From assembly GCA_963580455.1 (NCBI GenBank), contig OY756961.1, positions 17,589,001-17,653,000 on the forward strand: a stretch of 64,000 nt of DNA, given 5' to 3'. Of the stretch, positions 34,173 through 47,545 are shown piece by piece. The notes below the pieces were generated by a model that was not told where the DNA came from, made no database searches, and saw only the letters and a program-made list of their open reading frames with translations. Both the position numbers and the translations under genes were made by a program. Origin of the DNA: Euonymus europaeus. Taxonomy: Eukaryota; Streptophyta; Magnoliopsida; Celastrales; Celastraceae. The first letter of the stretch is position 1; each line of letters starts with the position of its first letter.

Positions 34173-36870
34173 TCCGAAGATTGTTTCGGTACTAAAAGAT
34201 GAACTTTGGTTCCAAATGTTTTCAAAAGCTTTAAAAGGTCCTCCATAGAAAGAGTTGACAAATTCGGAAGAATCAAAGAGGATAGTATCACACTTTTTAT
34301 TACAATTTTATGTCTAAATTAAGATGTTTAGTCTCCGAAGATTGTTTCGATATCAAAAGATGAACTTTGGTTCCAAATTTGAGAAAACATTTAAAAGGTC
34401 CTCCATAGAGGGAGGTGACAAAATCTGAACCCTCAAAGTTGATTGTATCGCACTTTTTATTATTATTTTATGTCTAAATTAATGAGTTTTGTCTCCCATG
34501 AATGTTTTGTTCTCGAAAGATTAATTTTCGTTCCAAATTAAACAAAAAACTTTAAAATATCCTCTGTGGAGAGAGTTGGCAAAATCCGAACAATGAAAGA
34601 ACATCACCATTTTTATTGCTATTTTGTATCCAAATTAATGACTTTAGTCTCCCAAGATTGTTTCATTGCGATATGATCAACTTTCGTTCCAAATTAGACA
34701 AAACCTTTAAAAGATTCTCCTTGGATAGAGTTGACAAATTCCAAACAGTTGAAGATGATAGTATCACACTTTTTATTGCAATATTATGTCTTAATTAACA
34801 TGTTTTGCCTTCGAATATCGTTTCTGAACCATCAAAGTGGATTGTATCACACTTTTATTGCTATTTTATGATTAAATAATGTTTTTAGTCTCCCAAAATT
34901 TTTTTGTTGCCAAACGATCAACTTTCCTTCCAAATTGGACAAAACCTGTAAATGATACTTTACTGAGAAAGTTGACAAAATCCGAACCATCAAAGTGGAA
35001 TCTTTCACACTTTTTATTGTAATTTCATGTATAATTTTACCAGCTTAGGCTCCGTAGTTAGTTTCATTGATGGAAGATCAACTTTGGTTCCAAAATAGAC
35101 AAAACCTTTAAAAGTTCCTCAATAGAGAGTTTAACAAATCTGAACCCTTAAAGTTGATTGTTGAACAATTTTTATTGTTATTTAATGACTACAACAAATA
35201 ATATCGGCTCCAAAGACTGTTTTCCTATCGAATTATCAACTTTAGTTCCAAATGGAATAAAACCTTTAAAAGATCCTCTATGCATAGAATTGAAAAATTC
35301 TGAACCATCAAAGTTTTTAGTATCACACTTTTTATTGCTATTTAATGTCTAAATTAATGAGTTTAGTCTCTAAAGATTGTTTCGTTGCCAAAAGATCATT
35401 TTTCGTTCCAAATTAGACAAAAACATTAAAATATCCTCTATGGAGAGAGTTGACAAAATCCGAACCATCAAAGCACATCACACTTTTTATTGCTATTTTC
35501 TATCCAAATTAACAACATTAGTCTCCCAAGATTGTTTCGTTGCCAAAAGATAAACTTTCGATCCAAATTGAACAAAACCTTTAAAAGATCCTCCATGGAG
35601 AAGGTTGACAAAATATGAACCATCAATGTGAATTGTATCTCACTTTTTTATTGCTATTTTATTTCTAAATTTATAAGTTTAGACTTTGTAGTTTGTTTCA
35701 TTAACGAAAGATCAATTTTGGTTCCAAATTCGATGAAACCTTTAAAAGTTTTTCGATGGAGAGAGTTGAGCAAATATAAATCATCAAAGTTGATCGTTAT
35801 ACAATTACTATTGTTGTTTTATACCAAAACAACATGTATAGGCTCCGAAGATTGTTTCGTTTCCAAAAGATCAACTTCCATTCCAAATTGAATTAAACCT
35901 TTAAAAGATCCTCCATGGAGAGAACTGACAAATTTCGAAACATCAAAGTGGATAGTATCACACTTTTTGTTACTACTTTATGTTTAAATTTACAACTTCA
36001 TGCTGCAAAGATAGTTTCGTTGCCAAAAGATTGATTTTTGTTCCAAAATAGACAAAACCATTAAAAGTTCCTACTGTACAGAGTTGAGGGGTTCTGAAGA
36101 GTCAAAGTTGATCATTGTACAATTTATATTGTTATTTCATGAATAAATCAACGATTATAGGCTTTGAAGACTATTTCATTTCGAAAATATCAACTTTCAT
36201 TCCAAATTGGACAAACCCTTTAAAATATCCTCCATGTAGAGACTTCACAAATTCTAAACCATCAAATTGGATTGTATCACACTTTTTATTATTATTTTAT
36301 GTCTAAATTAATGAGAATCGTCTCCGACGATTATTTCGTTACCAAAAGATGAACTTTTTTTTCCAAATTAGACAAAAGTTTTAAAAGTTCTCCATGAAGA
36401 AAGTTGACATAATTTGAAACATCAAGATGAATCATTCTTTTTATTTTTATTTTATATATAACTTTACGAGTTTAGACTCTGTAGTTTGTTTCGTTGACGA
36501 AAGATCGATTTTGGTTCCAAATTGGACGAATCCTTTACAAGTTGCTCCGTGGGGAGAGTTTAGAAAATATGAACTCTCATAGTTGATCATTGTATATTTT
36601 TTTATTGTTATTTTATATCTAAAACAACGAGTAATAGGCGCTCCAAGGACTGTTTCATTGCAAAAAGATCAACTTTCGTTCAAATTTATACAAAACCTTT
36701 TCCTCCTTTGAGATAGTTGACAAATTCTGAACAATCGAAGAGGATAGTATCACACTTTTTATGCATATTTTATGTCTAAATTAACAAGTTTAGTCTCTGA
36801 AGATTGTTTCGTTGCCGAAAGATCAAATTTCATTCAAAATTGGACAAAACCTTTAAAAGATACTCCATGA
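34173..36870 (+). repeat. 160-bp satellite array, segment 4
   Basis: About 17 monomers. It resumes the D monomer cut by LTR-A3 and then continues with D-like, B, B', E, C, A, B, B', C, A and more diverged types. The E-C-A block at 34,870-35,340 repeats those at 26,555 and 28,395. Confidence 0.93.
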
Positions 36871-38558
36871 AGAAAATGATTTTTAAAATTTGATATTTTT
36901 AACAGATACTACATGTTTTTAGAAAAATATTGGCACAAGAATCATCGAAATCGGAGTTGAATTGGAGTTGTTACGAATTTTGGAAGTTTAAGTAATTATT
37001 TGGTAAACGAGGGGCAAAAGATAAATTTTACCTTAAAAATCTGGTAAAAACCAGATTATCCTTTCTTCTCCAGCAGCTCACGCATGGAGTGAGAAATTGT
37101 TTTGGAAAATTCTGACTTGGTCGTTTGTGGTCCGATTGAGGCGTGTGAGATGTCGAATCGAAGCTTGTAGAGAGAGGATTAAAACCCAAGTGGAATCGTC
37201 GTCATCGGAGCACCACAGGCAGCAGAATCAGGCGACAAAGGATCAATTTCTGGCGACTTTGAGATGCGATCCCGGTCGATTCCGGTAGAGTTTTAGAACG
37301 AGACAGGTACCATTGGATTGCTTGTTATGAGAGCTTTAATTTGATGTATGGTTTGCCGAAAAACGTCGCCGGAATCGCTGGCGACGGCAGTGGTGATGCC
37401 ACTATTGACCGGGTTTGACTCGAGTTGACTCGGTTTGACTTTTTGCCCAAGTTGATCGGGTTGGACTCGAGTTGACTTTTTGCCCGGTTTGACTTTTGGA
37501 TGACTTTTTTGTATTTTAATGGTATCGGGTATACGTATCTGTATTTCGGTGCAGGAGACTGATTAGGGGATTTTGGGGTTCGGATTTCGGTGTAGGAGAC
37601 TGATTAGTGTGTGGGACCCACATCGGGCGACCCAGCCTACTGGATGATTTGTTGATGGTTCTAATCGGGTACGTACCTGGAGACCGGATTGAGATGGGGT
37701 ACATCCTAGGGGACGCCCTTCGATGTAGGCGATGCTATCGAGTACCTATATAGGCTCGATCCTCATCCAATCTGGGGAGTACCTGGACTGGGAGACACCT
37801 TGCAGGGATCAGGGTGGGTCCAGGGGAGGATTTTTTGATGTCATATGGTTTGAGTTAGATTGTGATTGTGTACTGATTTGAGAGTTGTACATGAGGATAG
37901 TAGTGGTGGAGCCTATTTGGTGTCTACCCTACAGATTGACTGATTTGTTGATATTTATGATGGGTTCAGAGATTCTATATCCTATCAGGGTATCACTTAT
38001 GGTTTTTTTTATGCATTTTATATCTTACAGGCTTTCTTACTTTATATCTGATTTACTGGAGTTCACGGGTACGGGAGTGTATCACTATTTGAGTTCCTGT
38101 TCATTTCACATACATCTTGAGTTTTACTTTCCATTTATTCTGATGATTGACATTTCTCCATATCCCTACTGAGCTTTGTAGCTCATCCTTTTCATTCTCA
38201 TGTTTTCTAGGTGAGATAGCTAAAGTGGATGATCAGCGCAGGGATGCGTGAGGCGTGATGGTAGCTGCTATGGGGATGTTCGTGTCTGTCTTTAGTATCT
38301 ATTTTTCGTATCTATGATACTTGGATTTTCCACTGTAGACTCTGGATTGCAGGTTACATTATGTTGGCAGTATTTGGGATCATGGTTGAGATTTATATAT
38401 ATATGTGAGGCTACTACTATAGTTAGATTGTTGATTCATAGTGTTTTGGGTAGATATTTGGTTTAAATCCGGTTGGGGGAACGGAGGAGTTCCCTACCGG
38501 TCACGTCTCTAGGATTCATGGGTGCTCATTCGTAACTATCTGGGAGAGGGGCGTGACG
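36871..38558 (+). mobile_element. LTR-E2, near-complete, 5' end lost
   Basis: About 1.69 kb ending GGGGCGTGACG (family end GGGGCGTGACA). The first 40 or so bases, known from LTR-E1, are missing, and about 75 bp of the surrounding E monomer are deleted. It contains a GC-richer stretch (37,080-37,420), a W-box cluster (37,405-37,494) and a local direct repeat around CAGGAGACTGATTAG (37,553 and 37,595). The 63-codon open frame at 37,097 is not convincing. Confidence 0.75.
37405..37494 (+). promoter_or_regulatory. Cluster of W-box cores in LTR-E2
   Basis: Six TTGAC[C/T] motifs lie in 90 bp, at 37,405, 37,415, 37,425, 37,435, 37,472 and 37,489. The first four are spaced exactly 10 bp. TTGAC[C/T] is the known core bound by plant WRKY factors. 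The cluster may give stress-responsive transcription; that role is inference. Confidence 0.55.
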
Positions 38559-41500
38559 TTGAGGCTTTGTAGTTTGTTATGTAGACGAAAGATCAACTTT
38601 GGTTCTAAATTGGACAAACCCTTTAAAAGTTCTTCCGTGGAGAGAGTTGACGAAATCTGAACCATCAAAGTTGATTGTAAAATTTTTATTCTTATTTTAT
38701 GTCTAAAACAACTATTATAGGCTCCAAGAATTTTTTCGTTGCCAAAATATCAACTTTCGTTCCAAATTGGACAAAACCTTTAAAAGATCCTCCATGGAGG
38801 AAATTGACATATTCCGAACCATCAAAGTTGTCTGTATCACACTTTTTATTGCTATTTTATGTCTGAACTTATGATTTTATGCTCTTAAGATAGTTTTTTT
38901 GCCGAAAGATCAATTTTCGTTCGAAATTAGATAAAACCTTTCAAAGGTCCTCCATGGAGAGAGTTACGAACTCCGAACCATTAAAGTAGATTGTATGACA
39001 CTTTTATTCCTTTTTTATGTCTAGATTTTTAAGTTTAGGCTCCGAAGATAGTTTCGTTGCCGAAAGATCAACTTGCATTCCAAATTAGACAAAACCTTTA
39101 AAAGTTCCTACATGTAGAGAGTTGAGTGATTCTAAATCGTCGAAGTTTATGGTTGTACAATTTATATTATTAGTTTATCACTAAATCAACGAGTATAGGC
39201 TCAGAAGATTGTTTCGTTGCCAAAAGATCAACTTTCTTTCCAAATTGGACAAAACCTTTAAAAGATCCTCCATGTAGAGAGTTGTCAAATTTGGAACCAC
39301 CAAAGTGGACTATATCTCACTTTTTATTGTTATTTGACCATTTTTTATGTCTAAATGTATGAATCTACTCTCCATAGTTTGTTTTGTTGCCAACAGATCA
39401 ACTGTCATTCGAAATTGGAAAAAACCTTCAAAATTACGTACATGGAGAGCCTTGAGAAAATTTTTTAAGTGTGGAAAGTTGATTGTTGTATAATTTATAT
39501 TGTTATTTTATGTCTAAAACAACTAGTATAGGCTCTGAAGATTGTTTCGTTGCCAACAGATCAACTTTTGTTCCAAATTGGACAAAACCTTTAAAAGATC
39601 CTCCATGGATAGAATTGACAAACTCGAATCATCTAAGTGGATTGTATCACATTTTTTATTGTTATTTTATGTCTAAATTTACGAGTTTATGCTCCAAAGA
39701 TAGTTTCGTTGCTGAAAGATGAACTTTCATTCAAAATTAGACAATACCTTTAAAAGATCCTCCATGGAGAGAGTTGACAAAATCTGAACCATCAAAGTGG
39801 ATTGTATCAACTTTTTATCGCTATTTTATTTCTAAATTTACGAGTATAGGCTCCGTAGTTTGTTTCGTTGCCAAAAGATAAACTTTGGTTCCAAATTAGA
39901 CAAAGCCATCAAAAGGTTCTCCATGGAGAGAGTTGATCAAATCCGAACCATCGAAGTGAATTTTATCACACCTTTTATTGCCTTTTATGTCTAGATTTAC
40001 AAGTTTAGGATTTGTAGTTCGTTTCATTGCCGAAAGGTGAACTTTCGTTCCAAATTGGAAAAAACCTTTAAAAGTTTCTATATCGAGAGAGAGTTGAGCA
40101 ATTCTAAAGCGTTAAACTAGATGGTTGTATAATTTATATTGTTATTTTATGTCTAAATTAAGGAGTATAAGCTCTGAAAATTGTTTCGATGCCAAAAGAT
40201 TAACTTTCGTTCCAAATTGGACAAAAGCTTTAAATATCCTACATGGAGAGAATTGACAAAATCCGAACCATAAGAGTAGATTGTATCACAGTTTTATTAC
40301 TATTTTATGTCTAAATTTATGAGTTTAGGCTCTGTAGTTTGTTTCGTCAACAAATGAGCAACTTTGGTTCCAAATTAGACAAAACCTTTAAAAGTTTCTA
40401 TATGGAGAGAGTTGACAAAATCCGAACCATCAAAGTGGATTGTATCACTTTTTTATTGCTTTTTTATGTCTAGATTTCCATGTTTGGGCCTCGTAGTTTG
40501 TTTTGTCGCTAAAAGTTCAACATTCATTTCAAATTGGAAAAAGCCTTTAAAAGTTCCTATATTGAGAGATTTGAGCAATTTCGAAGTGTCAAAGTAGATC
40601 ATTGTATAATTTATGTTTTTATTTTATGTATAAATCAACGACTATAAATTCCGAAGATTATTTCATTGGAAAAAGATCAACTTTTGTTCTTAATTACACA
40701 AGACTTTTAAAAGATCCTCTTTATAGAGAGTTGACAAATTACGAACCATCAAAGTGGATAGTATCACACTTTTTACTGTTATTTTATGTCTAAATTAATA
40801 CGTTTAGTCTCCCAAGATTGTTTTGTTGCCCAAAGATCAACTTTTGTTCCAAATTAGTTAAAACCTTTAAAAGATCCTCCATTTAGAAAGTTGACAAAAT
40901 CCAAATTATCAAAGTCGATTGTATGACACTTTTTATTCTTATTTTGTATCCATATTTACAAGTTGAGGCTCCATAGTTTGTTTCGTTGACAAAAGATCAA
41001 CTTTAAATCAAAATTGGACAAAACCTTTAAAAGTTTCTCCATGAAGAAAGTTGAGCAAATATGAACAAACCTTTAAAAGATCATCCATGGAGAGACTTGA
41101 CAAATTCTAAACCATCAAAGTGGATTGTATCATGCTTTTTATTGTTATTTTATGTCTAAATTAATTAGTTTAGTCTCCTACGATTGTTTCATTGCAAAAA
41201 GACAAACTTTCGTTCCAAATTGAACAAAACCATTAAAAGATCCTCCATTGAGAAAGTTGACAAAATCCGAACTATCAAAGTGGATTGTATCAAAATTTTA
41301 TTGCTATTTTATGTTTAAATTTATAAGTTTAGGCTCCGTAGTTCGTTTCATGAAAAAAGATTAATTTTCGTTCCAAATTAGACAAACCTTTAAAAGTTCC
41401 TCCATTGAGAGACTTGAGCAAATTCGAACCATCAAAGTGGATTGTATCACTCTTTTTATTGTTATTTTATGTCTAAATTAAGGAGTTTAGTATCCCAATA

Positions 41501-43558
41501 TTGTTTCATTGCCAAAAGATCAACTTTCGTTCTAAATTAGACAAAACCTTTAAAAGATATTCCACTTGGAAAGTCGACAAAATCTGAACCATCAAAGTGG
41601 ATTGTATCACACTTTTTATTTCTATTTTATGTCTTAATTTACAAGTTTAGGCTCCGTAGTTTTTTTCCTTGACGAAAGATCAATTTTGGTTCCAAAATGG
41701 ACAAAACCTTTATAATTTCCTCCATGTGGAGAATTTAGCAAATCTGAACTCTCACAGTTGATCGTTGTACATTTTTTATTGTTCTTTTATCTCTAAAACA
41801 ACGAGTATAGGCTCCGAAGATTGTTTCATTGCAAAACGATCAACTTTCGTTCCAAATTAGATAAAATCTTTAAAAGATTCTCCATGGAGAGGGTTGACAA
41901 AATCCGAACCAGCAAATTGGATTGTATCACACTTTTTATCTATATTTTTGGTCTAAATTTACGAGTTTTGGCTCCGTTGTTTGTCTTGTTGGCAAAACAT
42001 CAACTTTCGTTGCAAATTAGACAAAACCTTTAAAAGTTCCTCCAAGAAGAGAGTTGACAAAATTCAAACCATCAAAGTGGATTGTATCACACGTTTTATT
42101 GATTTTTTATGTCTATATTTCCAAGTTAAGGCACCGTATTTTGTTTTGTTCCAAATGGACAACTTTCGTTCCAAAAAAAGAAAAAACCATTAAAAGTTCA
42201 TACATGGAGAGAGTTAAACAATTCCAAAGCATCATAGTAGATTGTTGCCTAATTTATTTTGTTATTTTATATGTCAATCAACCAGTATACGCTCGGAAAA
42301 TTGTTTCGTTGCCAAATGATCAACCTTCGTTCCAAATTACACAAAACCTATAAAATATCCTCCTTGGAGAGAGTTGACAAATTCCTAACCATCACAGTGG
42401 ATAGTATCACACTTTTTATTTCTATTTCATGTCTAAATTAATGTTACTCTCCCAAGATTGTTTTGTTGCCAAAAGATCAACTTTCGTTCCAAATTAGACA
42501 AAACCTTTAGAAGAACCTATCTTGAGAAAATTGACAAAATTTAGACCATCAAAGTGGATTGTATCACACTTTTTATTGCTATTTTATGTCTTAATTTACA
42601 AGTTCAGGCTCTGCAGTTTGTTTCGTTGATGAAAGATCAACATTGGTTATAAATTGGACAAAACCTTTAAAACTTCTCCCATGGAGAGATTTGAGCAAAT
42701 CTGAACCCTCAAAGTTGATCGTTGTATAGTTTTTATTGTTATTTTATGTCTACAATAACTAGTATAGCCCCGGAAGATTATTTGTTTGCCAAAATATCAA
42801 CTTTCGTTCGAAATTGGATAAAATCTTTAAAAGATCATCTATGGAGGGAATTGACAAATTCCGGACCATCAAAGTGGATATTATCACACTTTTTATTGCA
42901 ATTTTATGTCTAAATTTACAAGTTTATGCTCTGTAATTTGTTTTGTAGAAAAAGATCAACATTGGTTCTAAATTGGACAAAACATTTAAAACTTCTCCCA
43001 TGGAGAGAGTTGACCAAATCTGAACCCTCAAAGTTGATCTTTGTACAATTTTTATTGTTATTTTATGTCTAAACCAACTAGTATAGGCTCCGTACTTTGT
43101 TGCATTGACAAAACACCAACTTTCATTTGAAATTGAACAAAACTTTTAAAACATCTTCCATCAAGAAAGTTCAGCAATTCCGAACATTGAAAATCGATCG
43201 TAGTACACTTTTTCTTACTATTCTATGTCCAAATTAACTTTTATAGGCGCCATGGATATTTTTGTCCTCAAAAGATTCACTTTCGATTCAAATCGGAAAA
43301 GAACCTTTAAAATATCATCCACGAAGAATGTTGAGCAATTCCGAACCATCAAAATTGATCGTATTACACTTTTTTTGCTTTTTTATGTCTAAATTGTGAG
43401 TATAATCTCCGTATATTGTTTCATAACCAAAACATCAACTTTCATTCCAAATTGGAAAAAATCATTAAAAGATCCTCCATGGGGAGACTTGAGCAATTCA
43501 TAACCATCAAAGTGGATGGCAGTACACGTTTTATTATTATCTTATGTCTAAATTAACG
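38559..43558 (+). repeat. 160-bp satellite array, segment 5
   Basis: About 31 monomers, more divergent and with less regular order than segments 1-4. The last three or so before 43,558 are the most degraded. The array is cut by the Gypsy-2 3' LTR. TAACG (43,554-43,558) would be the left target duplication, but no right partner can be examined because the Gypsy-2 right end is truncated. Confidence 0.93.
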
Positions 43559-45602
43559 TGTAGCACCCCGTTCCTGGAATATTACGTGGTGCTTACCGTA
43601 CCTTTCTAGGTTCTCAACTAGGTCAACTCAATAAAAATTCGGCAGCATCTCCCCGTAAATCAGGGAATGCCCACCTGAAAACAAATGCAGCATATAACAC
43701 TCAATCACATCACACCTAGCAGGGCATCTGACCTTTATCAGCATGCAAACACATCCTAGCAGGGCCTCAGACCATCTCGCAGCATGCACAAACTGTTTTC
43801 CATAATTAAAACATCAAGATAAATCCATACATCATAGTAGTTGGGACCCAAGGTCCCATCCCGGTTCAGAAGATCCCGTTTCAAGGATTTTCTTCTAACC
43901 GTCCATAATCCACACCAAATGGTGTCACACAATCTACATGACATATGAATATAAAATAAAATTAGTGTGTACAACAAGTAGTTTTAATTCACCATCCCAA
44001 ACCTCACCCCCTCTCTCCAAGTGCCATCCAAGCCGTATCACCATCTCTACTGACTCGCATCACCGGCACTTGTAGCAATCTCACCTGAAGGGAAAAGAAA
44101 ACAAAGGAGTGAGCTCGAAGCTCAGTAGGGGTAATAGAGTAAAATCAAGAATAAAACAAATGTCAAAGAAGGATAGTGCAACAATATGCTATCTATCATG
44201 TATGTGTCATATTTCACAACATATAGTCCGGGTATTCCCTCTGAGGCCAAACACATTCATCAATCCACTAGTCTTCAACTCTGGATTGACCAAACCTCAA
44301 ATGTATACCATAGTTTCGAACCATCAATGAATGAGAGCGCAATCATCATTCACACCACACCCACGAAGGGTTTACCCGGTTGTGTGATCCCCCTCACACC
44401 CATACTCGAGAATCCCATGCAAGCTCTAATACAATCATGTTTATGCCATGCAAAATGTGCATATAAATATATATATCCTCCTATATATATACAACTACCA
44501 ATGATGCATGACAAGACCTAAACATGCTCAATGGATGATCGAACATGTAAATGGGCAATGCAATCTATAATTAGAGATTAATGACGAGAAAATCCTAGGT
44601 TTGTTCTTCCTTAGGCACAATAAGGTAAGAACACAAACATAAAGACCAATGAGGATACGAACCGCATTTTATAGAACAAGAGAAGGATGTCAAAATAAGA
44701 ATGGGCCAAGAAATCTCCTACCTTGTTTGGAGCAATTCACCAAAATTAATGGAATTCGATTCTAGGGCTTTGATTTTCCAAACCGATCCCTATGGCAAAA
44801 TCAAACCCTCTCACACATCAATATACAATCAACCATTAATAACAACATGATTAAAAACCAAGAATTTCAAATTACTCACCTTTTCTCTCTAGAAATCTTT
44901 CTCTAAGACTTGAATCTTAGCCCAACCAAAGCTTTACTCCAAAATCACAAACAAACCTGTACATACATACATAATCGTGTCTAAATCAACATATCTAAGC
45001 TATAGAACCAAACTCTAAAAGAATCTAACTAAATCTACAAAAACCATAGAATTTACCAAACTATGAAAACTTACCAAAATCTTCAAATCAAGCTTGAATC
45101 TTCAATGTTCCACTCCAATGATCATGTATCTTCAAGAATTAGGCCAAATTCGTTGCTAGAAACTCTTTCTCTCTCTAAGTTCTCAGCTCTCTCTCACTCT
45201 AGAACTCGAACACCCAAGAAAATACACATTCTGGCTCGCGTAGCCTGTTTTAAGAGTTCGGATTGCGCTTAGGCGCTCTGGGCTTAAATTTCTCGCCTGA
45301 ATTCACTACTCTAGGCACTCTCCTGGGCGTGCGTAGAAAATCTCGCCTAGGCGAGTTGTGCCTTGGCGACCGACCGTCTAGGCGCCTCTGTGCTACTTCA
45401 CTTTCTGTTGCCCACTGTACTGGGCACTGCCCCTAGGCGCCCTTTGGTACACTCAGTACAGTTTAAATCTCCCTGTTTACTCCTCATTCCCGCCTGGGTG
45501 TGATTCCCTCCGCCTAGGCGCCCCTACTTAAACATTAACACACTAAATATATATAATTCTAACTTTCAATCATTCCTAAGTTCATATGGGTACGTCATCA
45601 CA
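43559..45602 (-). mobile_element. Gypsy-2 3' LTR (LTR-C)
   Basis: An LTR of 2,044 bp from TGTAGCACCCCG to ACGTCATCACA, abutting a polypurine tract and pol, hence the 3' LTR of a minus-strand element. The truncated 5' partner is at 53,918-54,550. The two share GTTACGTGGTGCTTACCGCACC-type sequence with clear divergence, so the insertion is old. Confidence 0.88.
45240..45530. promoter_or_regulatory. U3 palindrome cluster of LTR-C
   Basis: CCTAGG-centred dyads 80-360 bp inside U3, including the 14-bp perfect palindrome CTCGCCTAGGCGAG (45,342-45,355) and CGCCTAGGCG (45,511-45,520), with imperfect copies around 45,268, 45,383 and 45,433. The location is equivalent to the clusters of LTR-A and LTR-B. 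Confidence 0.55.
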
Positions 45603-45618
45603 TCCTTCCCCCGTTAAA
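45603..45618 (-). other. Gypsy-2 polypurine tract
   Basis: The minus strand reads TTAACGGGGGAAGGA directly before the LTR start TGTGATGACG. Confidence 0.8.
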
Positions 45619-46158
45619 GAACTTTCGTCTCGAAATTTAGATATGTACCGGAATTCTCAAACAAAATTGGATATTTCTCCCTCATTCGGGATTCCAACTC
45701 TCAAGTTGCTTGTTCAACTCCATGGTACATTCACATCACCTTCACCAAGGGTATTACAGTTGATCTTGTAATCTTGTCTTGACGATCCAAAATTTTGACT
45801 GGTTGGAGTGTGTAGCTCCCATCTTCCTTAATTTCCAATGTGGTCCAATGCAACACATGCGACGGATCTGGCTTGTATCTCCAAAGCATAGAGACATGTA
45901 ACACATTATGAACTCTCACTAATTTAGGTGGTAGAGCCAAACGATATGCTACCGGTCCCACCATTTCTAGAATCTCAAATGGCCCCACAAACGTTGGTGC
46001 CAACTTCCCCTGTTTACGTTACCGTTGAACACTGCGTCTTGGACTAACTTTGAGAAACACTTTATCACCAACCGCAAACTCCAACGGTCTCCTCCTGTTA
46101 TCTGCATATGACTTCTTGCGACTCTATGCGATAATGAGCCGCCTCTTAATCTCCTCAA
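45619..46158 (-). pseudogene. Gypsy-2 integrase C-terminus and chromodomain-like tail
   Basis: On the minus strand, the open part (46,003-45,731) starts [20 protein letters not shown] and continues through [10 protein letters not shown], the GPF/Y-type C-terminal integrase module. It then runs into a WELES-containing chromodomain-like tail with frame breaks down to the polypurine tract. In chromoviruses this tail binds chromatin. A better-preserved relative lies at 63,497-63,945. Confidence 0.85.
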
Positions 46159-46858
46159 CTCACTCTTGAGCCTCTTTGACCAATTCTGGTCCCGAAACTA
46201 GTTTCTCTCCTACCTCTGCCTAACACAATAGTGATCTTCAAGGTATTCCATAAAGTACTTCAAAAGGTGCCATATCGATACTACTTTGGAATGCGTTGTT
46301 ATACATGAACTCCGCCAAATATATATATATCGATCCCAACTCTTTTCGAAGTCCACTACACATGCTCTAAGCATGTCCTCTAGAATCTGTATGGTTCTCT
46401 CACTCTCTCCATCACTCTGAGGATGATAAGATGTACTAAAATCTAGGTTCGTTCCCTAAGCCTCTTGCAAACTGCTCCAGAATCTACCAATAAACCGTGG
46501 ATCCCATTCTGACACAATAGCTAATGGAACCCTATGCAATTTTACAATCTCCCTCACATAGTAGTTGCTCAAGTATTCCAATGAATCCATCTTATGCATT
46601 GGTAGGAAATGTGCGAACTTAGTCAATCGGTCCACAATCACCCACATCGTGTCGAATCTTTTCTGATTCATTGGAAGTCCCGTCACAAAATCCATAGTGA
46701 TTATCTCCCACTTCCATTGCACTATCGGTAGTGGTTGAAGCAACCCCGCTAACTTCTGATGTTCCCCCTTCACTTGTTGGCAAGTCAGACACTTTGCCAC
46801 ATACCTAGCCACATCAGCCTTCATCCCTTTCCTCCATAAATTTTACCTCAAGTCCTGG
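46159..46858 (-). pseudogene. Gypsy-2 integrase core, active site altered
   Basis: A DDE integrase. In minus-strand order: CLTCQQVKGEHQ from the zinc-binding region, then ITMDFVTGLP with the first catalytic Asp, then the WVIVDRLTKFAHF strand, then IVSEWDPRF. The family usually has SDRDPRF, so the second catalytic Asp appears changed to Glu. The third acidic residue lies in a degraded stretch (46,455-46,200) with stops, frame breaks and a small (AT)n insertion near 46,319-46,331. Confidence 0.85.
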
Positions 46859-47545
46859 TACATTTTTATACTTCCCGGTTGCATGACAAACCATGAATGG
46901 TGTACCACTTTCAAGATCTCCAGTCGTAACTCCTCTTCATTGGGTACTACCAATCTTCCCACTTATCTCACTGCTTCATCGCTTCCGCGAATCCATCCGA
47001 AACTTTACTACGTCAAATTTTGGGTCACCATTCTGAGCATCCATGACCTTTTCTCCTTCGTTCTTAAGTCCAAACCAAACTGGTTGGTTGTCTCAACAAT
47101 CCCCCATTCATGTAAGCATAAACTGGCTAACCTAAGCTTCTGACTTAAAGCATCTGCCACAACATTTGCTTTACCGAGAAAGTATTGCAAATTGAAGTCA
47201 AAGTCGTCCAAGCACTCGATCCACTGCCTTTGTCGCAAGTTCAGCTCATTTTGGGTGAATAGATACTTGAGGCTCTTATGGTCTGAAAATACTTCCAACT
47301 ATTCCCTGTAAAGGTAATATCTCCATTGCTTCAGAGCAAATACAACAGCTGCAAGTTCTAGACCATGAACTGGATAATTCCTCTCATGTGTCTTCAACAA
47401 TCTAGAGTCGTACTCCACAACTTTTCCAAGGTATTTCAACATACATCCTAATCCCACTCCAGATGCATCACAATACACTTTGTAGCCTATATCTCTCTTT
47501 GGCACTATTAACAATGGAGGTGTTGTCAACCTCCTTTTAAACTAT
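46859..47545 (-). pseudogene. Gypsy-2 RNase H domain
   Basis: Order on the minus strand: [31 protein letters not shown], a TAG stop at about 47,299, [14 protein letters not shown], and [11 protein letters not shown]. All acidic motifs of the gypsy RNase H are visible. It is disabled by the stop between the second and third motifs. It is close to the Gypsy-1 copy but retains the ADAL ending. Confidence 0.88.

Noticed and set aside
20799..43000. Dozens of plus-strand open frames of 60-110 codons with a recurring peptide (FYCYFMSK...VAKRSTF...PSKWIVSHF)
   Set aside because: They are translations of the satellite monomer, which is nearly stop-free in one frame. Frames break at monomer length, there are no consistent starts, and the pattern follows the DNA repeat.
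20876..43558. Regular spacing of short repeats, considered as a CRISPR-like array
   Set aside because: The whole 160-bp unit is repeated with no unique spacers and the DNA is plant nuclear. It is a satellite.
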